The notes beneath the pieces are model-generated. The model was not told the origin of the DNA, made no database searches, and was given only the letters and a program-made list of their open reading frames with translations. A stretch of DNA of 41,683 bases from Gracilinema caldarium (lineage in GTDB: Bacteria > Spirochaetota > Spirochaetia > Treponematales > Breznakiellaceae). The DNA is taken from assembly GCF_029265695.1 (NCBI RefSeq), contig NZ_JAJUHW010000027.1:1-41683 (forward strand), given 5' to 3'. Below, piece after piece: positions 1 to 7,393 of the stretch. Position 1 is the stretch's first letter. Every line of letters begins with the position of its first letter. Made by a program: the position numbers and the translations under genes.

Positions 1-321
1 AAGCAGTTCATCCCGGTCAACGGACTGTATGCAAGAAAAGAGCTGTATCGCCCCTTTCACCTTGTTCCGCTGAAGCCTGCCAATACAATGAAGCTCCATA
101 TCTTTTATATCATCCGGAATGGTGCTGAATTTTGCCTTGGCATCCTGCACCCTGCTTTCACCAAAAAGCCGTATGCCAGCACGATATGCATCCTTAATCG
201 CATCCATACTTTCGAACTTGCATACTGCCATAAGCCGGACTTCTTCCCGTTTCCGTCCCGATCGTTCACAGGCCCGTTGGATGCGCTCTTCGATCCTCGC
301 AATATTATCTTTTATTGACAT
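1..321 (-). CDS. YggS family PLP-binding protein, partial
   Basis: This is the N-terminal 107 residues of a YggS/PROSC-type pyridoxal-phosphate homeostasis protein; the rest lies beyond the left edge. Visible family signatures are the PLP lysine (Lys35) in AVCKFES, where most members have a VSKT-like sequence, then LFGESRVQDA and HCIGRLQRNKVK, and finally a QSVDR element. Members bind PLP without a known catalytic activity and buffer vitamin B6 pools in the cytoplasm. The ATG at 321 overlaps the 3' end of rsmA by about ten bases, so it is the distal gene of the rsmA operon and probably translationally coupled. The family assignment is firm; a specific cellular role is not shown by the sequence. 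Confidence 0.9.
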   Translation of the reverse strand, partial: MSIKDNIARIEERIQRACERSGRKREEVRLMAVCKFESMDAIKDAYRAGIRLFGESRVQDAKAKFSTIPDDIKDMELHCIGRLQRNKVKGAIQLFSCIQSVDRDELL

Positions 322-1232
322 AGGAGAGATTCTACCTCCCGGGATAGGGCTATAAAGGAATCAAGTTCGATTTCTTCTGCCCGCTGCTGACCTTTAAGGC
401 CTACTCTGGCTATAGCCACCTCTGCAGCCTCTGCCACATCTAATGACCCTCCAGTATAGCGACCAGACAAGAATGCAAGAAGATTATTTTTTAGATTTTT
501 TCTTCTGTTTGCAAAAAGGCTCCGAACCAAGACGCGGAAAATAGGAGAATCTGTTTCAGGATTTCGGTCTTGCCTCAAGTCCATCCGCACCGCCTGAGAA
601 TCGACATGAGGCACCGGATAAAATGAAGCACCTTTTAAGACCATAAGCGGCTTAATTGAATAGGCTGAACTGCAAAGGACTGAAAAAGATGAATAGTCCT
701 TAGTCCCTGGCTTTGCAAACATCCGTTGGGCTACCTCTTTTTGTACCGTCACCACCATTCGCTTAAATAAGCGCCCCTTTTCAATAAAATCAGCAAGCAG
801 TAGGGCCGCAATGTTGTAGGGCAAATTGCCAAGAAAATATGCCGCCGAGAGCCCCGCATACCTTTCTTTATGCGCTTCCTGAGGCCATGTCTTAAGCACA
901 TCGCCCTCTACCAGGGTAAACAGGGTATTGTCAGGAATGAGATCTCGCAATGCCTGGGCAAAACCCCGGTCAATTTCAAAGGCCTTCACCCGTGCACCCT
1001 GCATAATGAGTTCTGCGGTCATCGCCCCCAAACCGGGGCCCACTTCCCAAACAAGCTCCCCAGGGGGGACTTCAAGGGCCTCTACAAGACGCCGCCTCGC
1101 GTCTCCGTTAATAAGAAAATTTTGCCCAAATTTTTTTTGCATCCCCAAACCATGCTCGTCCAGGTATCGTTTCAGGACCGAAGGGGAATTATAATCAATT
1201 AAAGGATGAAAGGGTTCGTGCCGTGTTTCCAC
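312..1232 (-). CDS. rsmA: 16S rRNA dimethyladenosine transferase RsmA (KsgA)
   Basis: RsmA dimethylates two adjacent adenosines in the 3'-terminal hairpin of 16S rRNA using S-adenosylmethionine, a late step of small-subunit assembly. The family hallmark QKKFGQNFLIN is present, followed by motif I (EVGPGLGAMT), FEIDRG, and the NLPYNIA catalytic motif (NLPY). The start is uncertain. Similarity to the family begins at a DYNSP sequence about 20 residues before GQNFL. A GTG at 1232 would cover it with a 38-base overlap with comEC. An in-frame ATT at 1199 sits exactly on the comEC stop and would give a natural-looking N-terminus. An ATG at 1142 would remove conserved residues. None has a clear Shine-Dalgarno sequence, so coupling to comEC translation is likely. 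Confidence 0.92.
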   Translation of the reverse strand: METRHEPFHPLIDYNSPSVLKRYLDEHGLGMQKKFGQNFLINGDARRRLVEALEVPPGELVWEVGPGLGAMTAELIMQGARVKAFEIDRGFAQALRDLIPDNTLFTLVEGDVLKTWPQEAHKERYAGLSAAYFLGNLPYNIAALLLADFIEKGRLFKRMVVTVQKEVAQRMFAKPGTKDYSSFSVLCSSAYSIKPLMVLKGASFYPVPHVDSQAVRMDLRQDRNPETDSPIFRVLVRSLFANRRKNLKNNLLAFLSGRYTGGSLDVAEAAEVAIARVGLKGQQRAEEIELDSFIALSREVESLLCQ

Positions 1233-2694
1233 GATATTGAAAATACACAAAGATGAGAGCTGTAGCAATACTGCCAAGGCATACCAAAACCCAGTGCAGA
1301 TTTTTAAGTCCAAAAGAAAAATCAGAACTCATGTGCAGGAAAGCACGCTGAAGAAAATAAGTCCAAGAAAGGATTTGGCTTACTAAGGGACAGAGTATAG
1401 GTATAAGTTGATGAAACACAAGGTAAACGATGCTTCCGATCATAAAAAATGATGCCAGTATGCTGAGAATGGCCCCTGCGAAAATCCCTATAGGATAGAT
1501 TACACCAAATACAGCCGCTACAAGTGGAGCTGTCGCTGTAAAGGCTCCAAGAGAGGCTCCAAGACTATTTCCAAGGGGCCGGGGAACTATGCCTCTTAAT
1601 ACATCAGCAAAAATAGGACTTAAAATTACAAGACCTGAAAGAGCAAGGTATGAAAGCATTGCGGACAAACTTGCCATCCCCAGAGGATCCAATAAGAGCT
1701 GTACTAAAAAAGCAAGGCCCACTATTGGCACAAGAGAAGTGTTTATACCACTTAAAAAACAGAACAACATCAGCATATACATGATGAGGGAACGGGTTAG
1801 AGAGGGCTGAAACCCCGCTATATACACATAGATCACTAAAACAAAAAGACTTAGGATCGCTGAAAGACGCAAGCCCAGCATCTTTCGCAATAAGAAGGCT
1901 AATATACCTGCGATAATTCCTAAATGCATCCCCGAAAGGGCTAAAACATGGGAACTTCCTGATCTTCGGTACATTTCAGTAAACTCGCCGTCCAGATCAT
2001 CCCGCATACCTAATAAAAGGGCAGAAGCGAATGCACCCCATAGTTCATGCTGTAAAACCTTTAATATGAAACGCCGTACATTAAACCGAAGCCTGTCGAT
2101 TCCCCTGGGTCCGCTTATCTTCATAACATTCTTAACAAAAAAGATAGGCATACTCGACTGAAGGGGGGAAAAAGAGCCTTCCACATACAGCGTACTCCCC
2201 TGACCGGCTATATCTTTGAGCTGTAACAAAGAAGCATCAAAGAACAATGAAACCGACCCATGGGATGAAATCCTTGTTCCCCGATCATCTTCACAAGAGA
2301 GGACCTTAGCTTGACCAGCAAGCTTGCCTGTTGCTAGCAGCCTGAGGTCCGTTTGCATCACCAGATCGATTTTTTGTATCCTTTGAACAGGCAGCGGAGC
2401 AGCGAAGGTTGAGCGTTGTTCCATATTCAGTGCGGCAAGGCCGATGCAAAAACCAAGGGATAATAAAACAACGAGGCGAGAGAGGGCCCGGAGATAACGT
2501 AGCGCTCTTGGAGACTGGCCTACCTCTAAAGCGCGGCAAAAACTAATCAACAGTACTGCAAAAATGAGGGCTCCCATGACAGAAATGACAGCCAATTCGG
2601 CCAAACGAGAAGAACCCCTGAAAGGATAAAAGACCAGCGCTGCGCCTAAGGCGGTACTGGTGATGGAAAAAAAGCTATTGTTACTCGCTACCAT
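1195..2694 (-). CDS. comEC: ComEC/Rec2-type DNA uptake channel, short form
   Basis: A 499-residue polytopic membrane protein of the ComEC/Rec2 family, the inner-membrane channel for single-stranded DNA in natural transformation. The competence-domain signature HVLALSGMHLGIIAG is present near residue 250, followed by several hydrophobic helices and AGFQPSLTRS. Before it is a soluble segment (about residues 90-200) with the beta-rich look of the DUF4131/OB region. The protein ends after the membrane domain, so the metallo-beta-lactamase-like C-terminal domain of the longer members (such as the roughly 776-residue Bacillus protein) is absent. The ATG overlaps the stop of the upstream HEAT gene by seven bases. 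No other competence gene is visible here, so actual DNA uptake is not established. Confidence 0.85.
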   Translation of the reverse strand: MVASNNSFFSITSTALGAALVFYPFRGSSRLAELAVISVMGALIFAVLLISFCRALEVGQSPRALRYLRALSRLVVLLSLGFCIGLAALNMEQRSTFAAPLPVQRIQKIDLVMQTDLRLLATGKLAGQAKVLSCEDDRGTRISSHGSVSLFFDASLLQLKDIAGQGSTLYVEGSFSPLQSSMPIFFVKNVMKISGPRGIDRLRFNVRRFILKVLQHELWGAFASALLLGMRDDLDGEFTEMYRRSGSSHVLALSGMHLGIIAGILAFLLRKMLGLRLSAILSLFVLVIYVYIAGFQPSLTRSLIMYMLMLFCFLSGINTSLVPIVGLAFLVQLLLDPLGMASLSAMLSYLALSGLVILSPIFADVLRGIVPRPLGNSLGASLGAFTATAPLVAAVFGVIYPIGIFAGAILSILASFFMIGSIVYLVFHQLIPILCPLVSQILSWTYFLQRAFLHMSSDFSFGLKNLHWVLVCLGSIATALIFVYFQYRGNTARTLSSFN

Positions 2695-3875
2695 TTGAGG
2701 CGGTTCATTGCTTCCCGAGCCGCTGTTTGAACCGCATCAGGATAGGCTAGATACCCAATGTACAACAGGTAGTCAAAGGCAACCTTATCGCCTATCGAAC
2801 CCAGAGCCTCTATCACCGAAACAAGGATAAGCTCGTCAAAATCCTTTGTTCGTTCCATAGTTGAGTTGATGAGCCCAAGCTGTAATGAGAGTGCCTGCGC
2901 AGCTTCGGAAGTTCCCATCGCTCCCAGGCAGCGGATCGCTTCGATATATCTATCCTTTTCAATTTTACCGTTTGAGTAATCAGTTTGGACACGGTAAAAA
3001 TGCTTAATAGCCAGGGTAGTAGCCCTGCTCCACTTTTGCTCCGTGAGTTCCCGCACCGCAGCATAACGCATTTCATCTAAATAGTTTTGATCCGCCTCAT
3101 TAGGTGCAATATAGGAAAGGGAAATATCGAGGGTATTCTCTGCAATTTCACCCCGGTCTGCAGGGGTAAAATCCTTATGCTGCAGGGCAGCTTTAAAGGC
3201 CGCAATCTTTTCCACCGGAGTATTTTTGCGAATCACATCGATAAGGTATTTTTTATAGTCTCCCTTTATGGCCCCTAAAGCCTGGGCTGCAAGCCGGGAA
3301 TATTCATCGGGGTATCCAGCGATCATGGCTGAAAAAAGAACCGGAAAAGATGAACCGTCCCCCAGCTTTCCTAAGGTCGTGATGCAGGCTGATAGGACCG
3401 CATAATCGGGAATAAGGCCGGAACGGAAGACATTGTTTTGGTTTGAAAGAAACTGATTGAGGTTTTCTATGACCCTGCTGTCACCCTTGCCCAATATAGC
3501 CAAAGCATCCAAGACTGCAACCCTGGTCTCCGTATCCCGGTAGGCCATAAAAAGCCGCCAAAGCGCATCCCGGTTTTGAGCTTCTCCCGCACTTGCAGCG
3601 GCCCTGGCTATGGTGCTGGCCAGCCTTATCATTTCTGAATCATCCTTAAGAACATCCGCATACTGCAATACAAAATTCAACGTATAATCAAAAAAGGAGC
3701 CCAGACTAGCTTTCATATCCGGATCTTTTATGGCATTCTCCACAACTTCCGGTTTGGTTGACAATGCGGTCCGTATAAATAATTTTTGATAACTCTGCAG
3801 GACAGGGCTCACAACCTGAGCATGAATAGATAGGGTGCTTAAAAACAATACAATAAAACCCACATTACGCTTCAT
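2688..3875 (-). CDS. Exported HEAT-repeat-like protein
   Basis: A 395-residue protein starting at an ATG (3875) with a strong GGAGGG ribosome binding site eight bases upstream; a longer frame upstream is less likely. Residues 1-20 form a signal peptide (MKRN, hydrophobic core, then AQ), so it is probably periplasmic or outer-membrane associated. The remainder is alpha-helical with HEAT/armadillo-like repeats, for example segments around AVLDALAILGKGDSR, TLGKLGDGSSFP, AAQALGAIKG and EALGSIGDKVAF. Such repeats act as protein-protein scaffolds. The start overlaps the end of the PilZ gene by 11 bases and the stop overlaps comEC. No enzymatic motif is visible; the function is unknown. Confidence 0.72.
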   Translation of the reverse strand: MKRNVGFIVLFLSTLSIHAQVVSPVLQSYQKLFIRTALSTKPEVVENAIKDPDMKASLGSFFDYTLNFVLQYADVLKDDSEMIRLASTIARAAASAGEAQNRDALWRLFMAYRDTETRVAVLDALAILGKGDSRVIENLNQFLSNQNNVFRSGLIPDYAVLSACITTLGKLGDGSSFPVLFSAMIAGYPDEYSRLAAQALGAIKGDYKKYLIDVIRKNTPVEKIAAFKAALQHKDFTPADRGEIAENTLDISLSYIAPNEADQNYLDEMRYAAVRELTEQKWSRATTLAIKHFYRVQTDYSNGKIEKDRYIEAIRCLGAMGTSEAAQALSLQLGLINSTMERTKDFDELILVSVIEALGSIGDKVAFDYLLYIGYLAYPDAVQTAAREAMNRLKW

Positions 3876-4950
3876 TGGTACCCTCCGGTGATAGTACGGC
3901 TGTTTTTTCTGTTTTGATTTCATCATCTTCGAATAGATAGTTGTTATAGGAATAATCTGGTTTTACCCCAAATACTTCAGCTAAAATCCTGTTCCTCGTA
4001 TTAAGAGATGGCGGCAGAGCCTCCACATGTAAAAGGGATCTGTTTTTTTCTTCATCGTATTCTACGGAACGGACCGTCCCGTTCATCACAACAGGATGTC
4101 CATCAATTTCAAATTGTACCTTTATCTTAAGGCCCTCCACACCCTTGCCGCCAATCGTTACTGCACAGCCCGTATCTGAAAGGTCTTCGATAATACAGCG
4201 GAGTCCCGGTTGGACTTCTATTTTTTCAGGTGGTTCCTCAGCTACCGGGAGATACAGATATGCTGGCTTATGGGTCCGCGCCCGGATTGACCTGCGCTTT
4301 TGGGTTCTAAACAGGGAATCCGAATGGGCAATCTGGAGTACTATGCTACCCCGGGCCATAGCTTCATCGAGGACATAGGTGTCAAACACATACCCCGCAT
4401 CATCCTTTCGCCAGAAATAGATAGCGAGCCGCCGGCCTTTCCACACAATGGATCCTTTTTGAGCCGGTATATTTGGTTTTTGAATAGTTAAAAATCTATC
4501 TGAATTGGCGACTACCTGGGATTTAAATACACCAACACCATCAACAAGCACCTTAAGTGGCTGAGTTTCACCAATCTGCCGGGAACTAGAAATCCCCTTT
4601 TTATACCGTGGATGCTCAAATTCTATCTTTTTTCGATATTCATATAATTTTGATAAAAAATCCTGGGTTTCCTGGCTTCTCACGTCTCCGGTTACTTCAG
4701 CTTTTTTTACAAGTTCTCCGATACAGCGATCCAGTTGTTTTTCTGACCAAAATAAAGTACTCGGATCTTCCAATTCAGCGCTAATGGCAAGTTTCCGCAG
4801 AAGCTGCAATTCACCGAAAGAAAATCCCGCATCTTTCCCCTTTGCAAAGAACTCAAGCCATGAATAATTATTTTTAGAATCCTTTTTATAGGTAAGCAGT
4901 AACAGGAGGCTTATAGTTGCGACAATTAACAAAAGTACATATAACAACAT
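3865..4950 (-). CDS. Membrane-anchored PilZ-domain protein
   Basis: A 361-residue protein with one N-terminal transmembrane helix (about residues 3-20) followed by a cytoplasmic region of roughly 200 residues and a C-terminal PilZ domain. The c-di-GMP-binding motifs are both present: an arginine motif RRSIR (RxxxR) and DLSDTG (D/NxSxxG), so binding is plausible. In PilZ proteins, c-di-GMP controls motility, surface traits or enzyme activity; spirochaete members have been tied to motility. The start codon has AAAGGGA just upstream, and an extended -10 (TG-G-TATAAT) lies 22 bases before it, making this the first gene of the operon with HEAT, comEC, rsmA and yggS. The middle region has no recognised domain. 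Confidence 0.8.
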   Translation of the reverse strand: MLLYVLLLIVATISLLLLLTYKKDSKNNYSWLEFFAKGKDAGFSFGELQLLRKLAISAELEDPSTLFWSEKQLDRCIGELVKKAEVTGDVRSQETQDFLSKLYEYRKKIEFEHPRYKKGISSSRQIGETQPLKVLVDGVGVFKSQVVANSDRFLTIQKPNIPAQKGSIVWKGRRLAIYFWRKDDAGYVFDTYVLDEAMARGSIVLQIAHSDSLFRTQKRRSIRARTHKPAYLYLPVAEEPPEKIEVQPGLRCIIEDLSDTGCAVTIGGKGVEGLKIKVQFEIDGHPVVMNGTVRSVEYDEEKNRSLLHVEALPPSLNTRNRILAEVFGVKPDYSYNNYLFEDDEIKTEKTAVLSPEGTNEA

Positions 4951-4971
4951 TCCCTTTACAGTCTCCTCAAA

Positions 4972-4980
4972 ATTATACCA
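4972..4980 (-). promoter_or_regulatory. Extended -10 promoter for the PilZ-comEC-rsmA operon
   Basis: TGGTATAAT on the minus strand is a perfect -10 with the TG extension; no good -35 lies 16-18 bases upstream. The predicted start gives a leader of about 15 bases that carries the ribosome binding site. Confidence 0.6.
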
Positions 4981-5027
4981 TATCCGCGGCTTCTCCGTTG
5001 TATGGCCTTTCTAAAAAAAACAGTACC

Positions 5028-5036
5028 TGCTATAAT
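5028..5036 (+). promoter_or_regulatory. Extended -10 promoter for the CPBP protease gene
   Basis: TGCTATAAT on the plus strand is a perfect extended -10. It lies about 45 bases upstream of the proposed start and is divergent from the PilZ promoter. A convincing -35 is not visible. Confidence 0.55.
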
Positions 5037-5080
5037 AGAATATACCTTAGCAAAGATAGACTGTCAAAAAGGAGTAACCC

Positions 5081-5719
5081 ATTTCCGCACTGGTTGAAGC
5101 ATTTATTTTGTATTGGGCCTTTTTTCTTCCCAGCATTTCCATCCCGAGCGAAACCGCATCGGTTATTTCCTTTGTAACCCTACGGGAACTCTCCAGAATA
5201 CTCTTATATGATTTACCGGCTACTGCTCTTATTTTATTCCTTTTAATAAAAGAAAATCGGGAAAAGATAATCGAAAGATTCGCAGTTTCACGCAACATAA
5301 CACTGTGGGCCATCATCAATTTAACCCTCATTATTGCCAGCGCTTTTGTGATATCCCTTCTTGCCCGCTTTATACTGCCCTCCTGGAAACCGCCCATTAT
5401 TCAGGCGCCCAAGCTTCCGTCAGCCTGGATAGTCATGACCGCAGGCAGCTTTGCCACCGCATATTTAGAAGAAAGCTATTTCAGGCTCTATCTGCTCTAT
5501 CGATTTGACGAGGCAGGCTTTACATCGCGGACAGGAAACCTACTTTCTGTGCTGCTCTTTTCACTATGCCACATCTACGAAGGCCCCCTTGGATTTCTGA
5601 ATGCGGCAATTGCTGGTTTGTTTTTTACCCTGGTATACCGAAAAACCGGCAGCATCCACAGCCCAGCCTGGGCCCATGGCCTGTATAACACCCTTGTCTT
5701 TTCATTAGCCATCCTATAA
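5081..5719 (+). CDS. CPBP family intramembrane metalloprotease
   Basis: A polytopic membrane protein of the CPBP (Abi/CAAX-protease, Rce1-like) family. The conserved motifs are in order: EESYFR (EExxxR), FSLCHIYEG (FxxxH) and HGLYNT (HxxxN), which together form the glutamate/histidine active site inside the membrane. Substrates of bacterial members are mostly unknown. The start deserves attention. A TTG at 5108 has no ribosome binding site. An in-frame ATT at 5081 lies six bases after AAAGGAG, which is ideal spacing, and gives a 212-residue protein. I use the ATT; an annotation with TTG would lose nine residues. The gene is monocistronic by spacing, with its own extended -10. Confidence 0.8.
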   Translation: MSALVEAFILYWAFFLPSISIPSETASVISFVTLRELSRILLYDLPATALILFLLIKENREKIIERFAVSRNITLWAIINLTLIIASAFVISLLARFILPSWKPPIIQAPKLPSAWIVMTAGSFATAYLEESYFRLYLLYRFDEAGFTSRTGNLLSVLLFSLCHIYEGPLGFLNAAIAGLFFTLVYRKTGSIHSPAWAHGLYNTLVFSLAIL

Positions 5720-5729
5720 CTAAAATTTG

Positions 5730-5759
5730 TTGACAAGTTATATAATCTTTTAATAATAT
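5730..5759 (+). promoter_or_regulatory. Promoter for tlpA-ccdA
   Basis: TTGACA (5730-5735), an 18-base spacer and TAATAT (5754-5759), within a very AT-rich stretch between the CPBP stop and the thioredoxin gene. A second TATAAT at 5741 is too close to the -35 to act with it. The leader is about 60 bases. Confidence 0.6.
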
Positions 5760-5827
5760 ATGATTATCAATATATGTACACTTCTATAATTACCAAAAGT
5801 TTTAGAGGTGTACCCACAGGAGTATAC

Positions 5828-6421
5828 ATGAAAGCACAGAAAATCTTATTTCTTATAATTTCTCTCCTGCTTCCTCTCTTCTCCGCAAGTGCCGCAGAGG
5901 GGGCAAAGACTGCAATAACGGCTTCTGGGACCCAAAGCCAGGCATGGAAAACAGCCCTGCAGGATACGGGTTTTACTGTATTTCCCGAAGCCCAGACCTT
6001 GCCGCAAATAAAAGTACCAGGGCTGGATGGAAAACAGATTGATATTAAGGACTTTGCAGGTTCCTGGGTCATCCTTAATTTCTGGGCCACCTGGTGCCCC
6101 CCCTGCAAAGCAGAAATGCCCTCCATGGAAGAATTCTATAAAACCTTTAAGAACAATAAGCTTACGATTTTTGCAATATCTACCGGCGAAAAACCCGATA
6201 CGGTTAAGAATTTTATTAAAGCGAATCCTCACAGTTTTCCCATTGGTTTAGACAGCTCAGGCCAATTGGGGGCAGTCTTTGCAAGCCGCGGCATTCCAAC
6301 CACCTACATCGTCAATCCGGAAGGCAAGGTCATTGCGGGCACCATTGGAGGCAGGGACTGGATGGATAAAAAAACCGTCGAAGCTTTTAAAACACTTCTT
6401 GCAAGCGGCGGGAAAAACTAA
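5828..6421 (+). CDS. TlpA/ResA-like exported thioredoxin
   Basis: A 197-residue thiol-disulfide oxidoreductase with an N-terminal signal or anchor (MKAQK, hydrophobic core, then SASAAEG) and a thioredoxin fold carrying the WCPPC active site in FWATWCPPCKAEMPS. The cis-proline region GIPTTYIV near the C-terminus is also present. Such proteins reduce disulfides in exported proteins, including apocytochrome c, using electrons delivered through a CcdA/DsbD membrane partner. The partner is the next gene, whose ATG overlaps this stop (TAATG), so the two form a functional pair. The start at 5828 follows CAGGAG by seven bases; a frame extending 18 codons upstream lacks a binding site. The substrates here are unknown. 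Confidence 0.9.
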   Translation: MKAQKILFLIISLLLPLFSASAAEGAKTAITASGTQSQAWKTALQDTGFTVFPEAQTLPQIKVPGLDGKQIDIKDFAGSWVILNFWATWCPPCKAEMPSMEEFYKTFKNNKLTIFAISTGEKPDTVKNFIKANPHSFPIGLDSSGQLGAVFASRGIPTTYIVNPEGKVIAGTIGGRDWMDKKTVEAFKTLLASGGKN

Positions 6422-7386
6422 TGTCAGTCTTTTTTGAATTTATAGCCGCCCTTGCAGCGGGGCTCCTCTCCTTTCTTTCTCCCTGTGTGTTCCCCCTCAT
6501 TCCGTCCTATCTTGCCATGCTGAGCGGAACTTCCGTTAAGGACCTAAAAGAAAGTACAGGTGATCATCCTGTTGATGAACACCGCAGACAAATCCGCCGC
6601 ATCGCCCTGCTCCGTTCTATAAACTTTTCCCTGGGCTTTACCGCTGTTTTTGTGATTTTGGGGCTTTTATTCTCCCAAGCCTCCGCAATGATCGGCACCT
6701 CAGGCCGCATCTGGGCGCTCCTGGCAGGTTTTGTCATTATCCTCTTAGGCCTTGATACCATTTTTGATTTTATTAGCTTTCTCAGAGTAGAAAAGCGCTT
6801 TCAAATTCAAAAGCGGCCTCAGGGCTATGTTTCAGCTTTCCTTTTCGGCGCAGCCTTCGGCGCAGGCTGGAGCCCCTGCGTGGGCCCTATGCTGGCATCA
6901 ATTCTCTTTATGGCGGGCTCTGGCTCTCTTATTAAGGCAGGACTGCTCTTGGCTACCTACTCTCTCGGCCTGGCTATTCCTTTTATACTGACGAGTCTTT
7001 TCCTCGGCTCCCTGCAGGGGCTCCTGCAAAAGCTGAAGAAACACCTTGGCACTGTAAAACTTGTTTCCGGCCTCATTTTAATTAGTATTGGCCTTTACAT
7101 GATTGTAGGGGACCTGCGCCAGCTTACCGCCGTCTTTACCCGTTTTGGTTACGAGCTGCAAAGCTCTGCCGAAGCTATGCCTCATGTTTACCGTATTGTG
7201 ACAAGCTTCGTGCTTGGGATCAGCGCGGCTCTTTTGTTCTTCTGGAAGCGCTCCCTGGGCAAAGGCCGCACAGCGCTCCATATTCTTGGAACGCTGTTTT
7301 TAGTTATACTCGCCGTTTTGGAAGCCCTGGGCATTATTTCCCTTATCAAGATCATAGCTGGCTGGATGCTTTTTCAGGGCATTTAA
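6421..7386 (+). CDS. ccdA: CcdA/DsbD-type thiol electron-transfer membrane protein
   Basis: A 321-residue integral membrane protein of the CcdA/DsbD-beta family, which moves reducing equivalents from cytoplasmic thioredoxin to extracytoplasmic thioredoxin-like proteins. The two redox cysteines sit in FLSPCVFPLIPSY (first helix) and GWSPCVGPML (fourth helix). The protein is longer than typical CcdA (about 235-250 residues): it has a charged insertion after the first helix (around residues 40-60) and extra hydrophobic segments at the C-terminus. It is co-transcribed and overlaps with the TlpA-like gene, which supports electron delivery to it. Its stop is only seven bases from the convergent speA stop, with no hairpin between. 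Confidence 0.9.
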   Translation: MSVFFEFIAALAAGLLSFLSPCVFPLIPSYLAMLSGTSVKDLKESTGDHPVDEHRRQIRRIALLRSINFSLGFTAVFVILGLLFSQASAMIGTSGRIWALLAGFVIILLGLDTIFDFISFLRVEKRFQIQKRPQGYVSAFLFGAAFGAGWSPCVGPMLASILFMAGSGSLIKAGLLLATYSLGLAIPFILTSLFLGSLQGLLQKLKKHLGTVKLVSGLILISIGLYMIVGDLRQLTAVFTRFGYELQSSAEAMPHVYRIVTSFVLGISAALLFFWKRSLGKGRTALHILGTLFLVILAVLEALGIISLIKIIAGWMLFQGI

Positions 7387-7393
7387 TAGGATG

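Noticed and set aside
88-355. Frames on the plus strand and an alternate minus frame in the first 350 bases
   Set aside because: The minus frame starting at 321 matches YggS over its full visible length, which explains the region.
1131-1138. A8 slippery run (coding strand) in rsmA as a programmed frameshift site
   Set aside because: The run encodes the conserved QKKF sequence and the frame is continuous on both sides, so no frameshift is needed.
5757-5777. Fur-like sequence TGATAATCAT (minus strand) after the tlpA promoter
   Set aside because: Only one half of the 7-1-7 inverted repeat matches; in such AT-rich sequence this is expected by chance.
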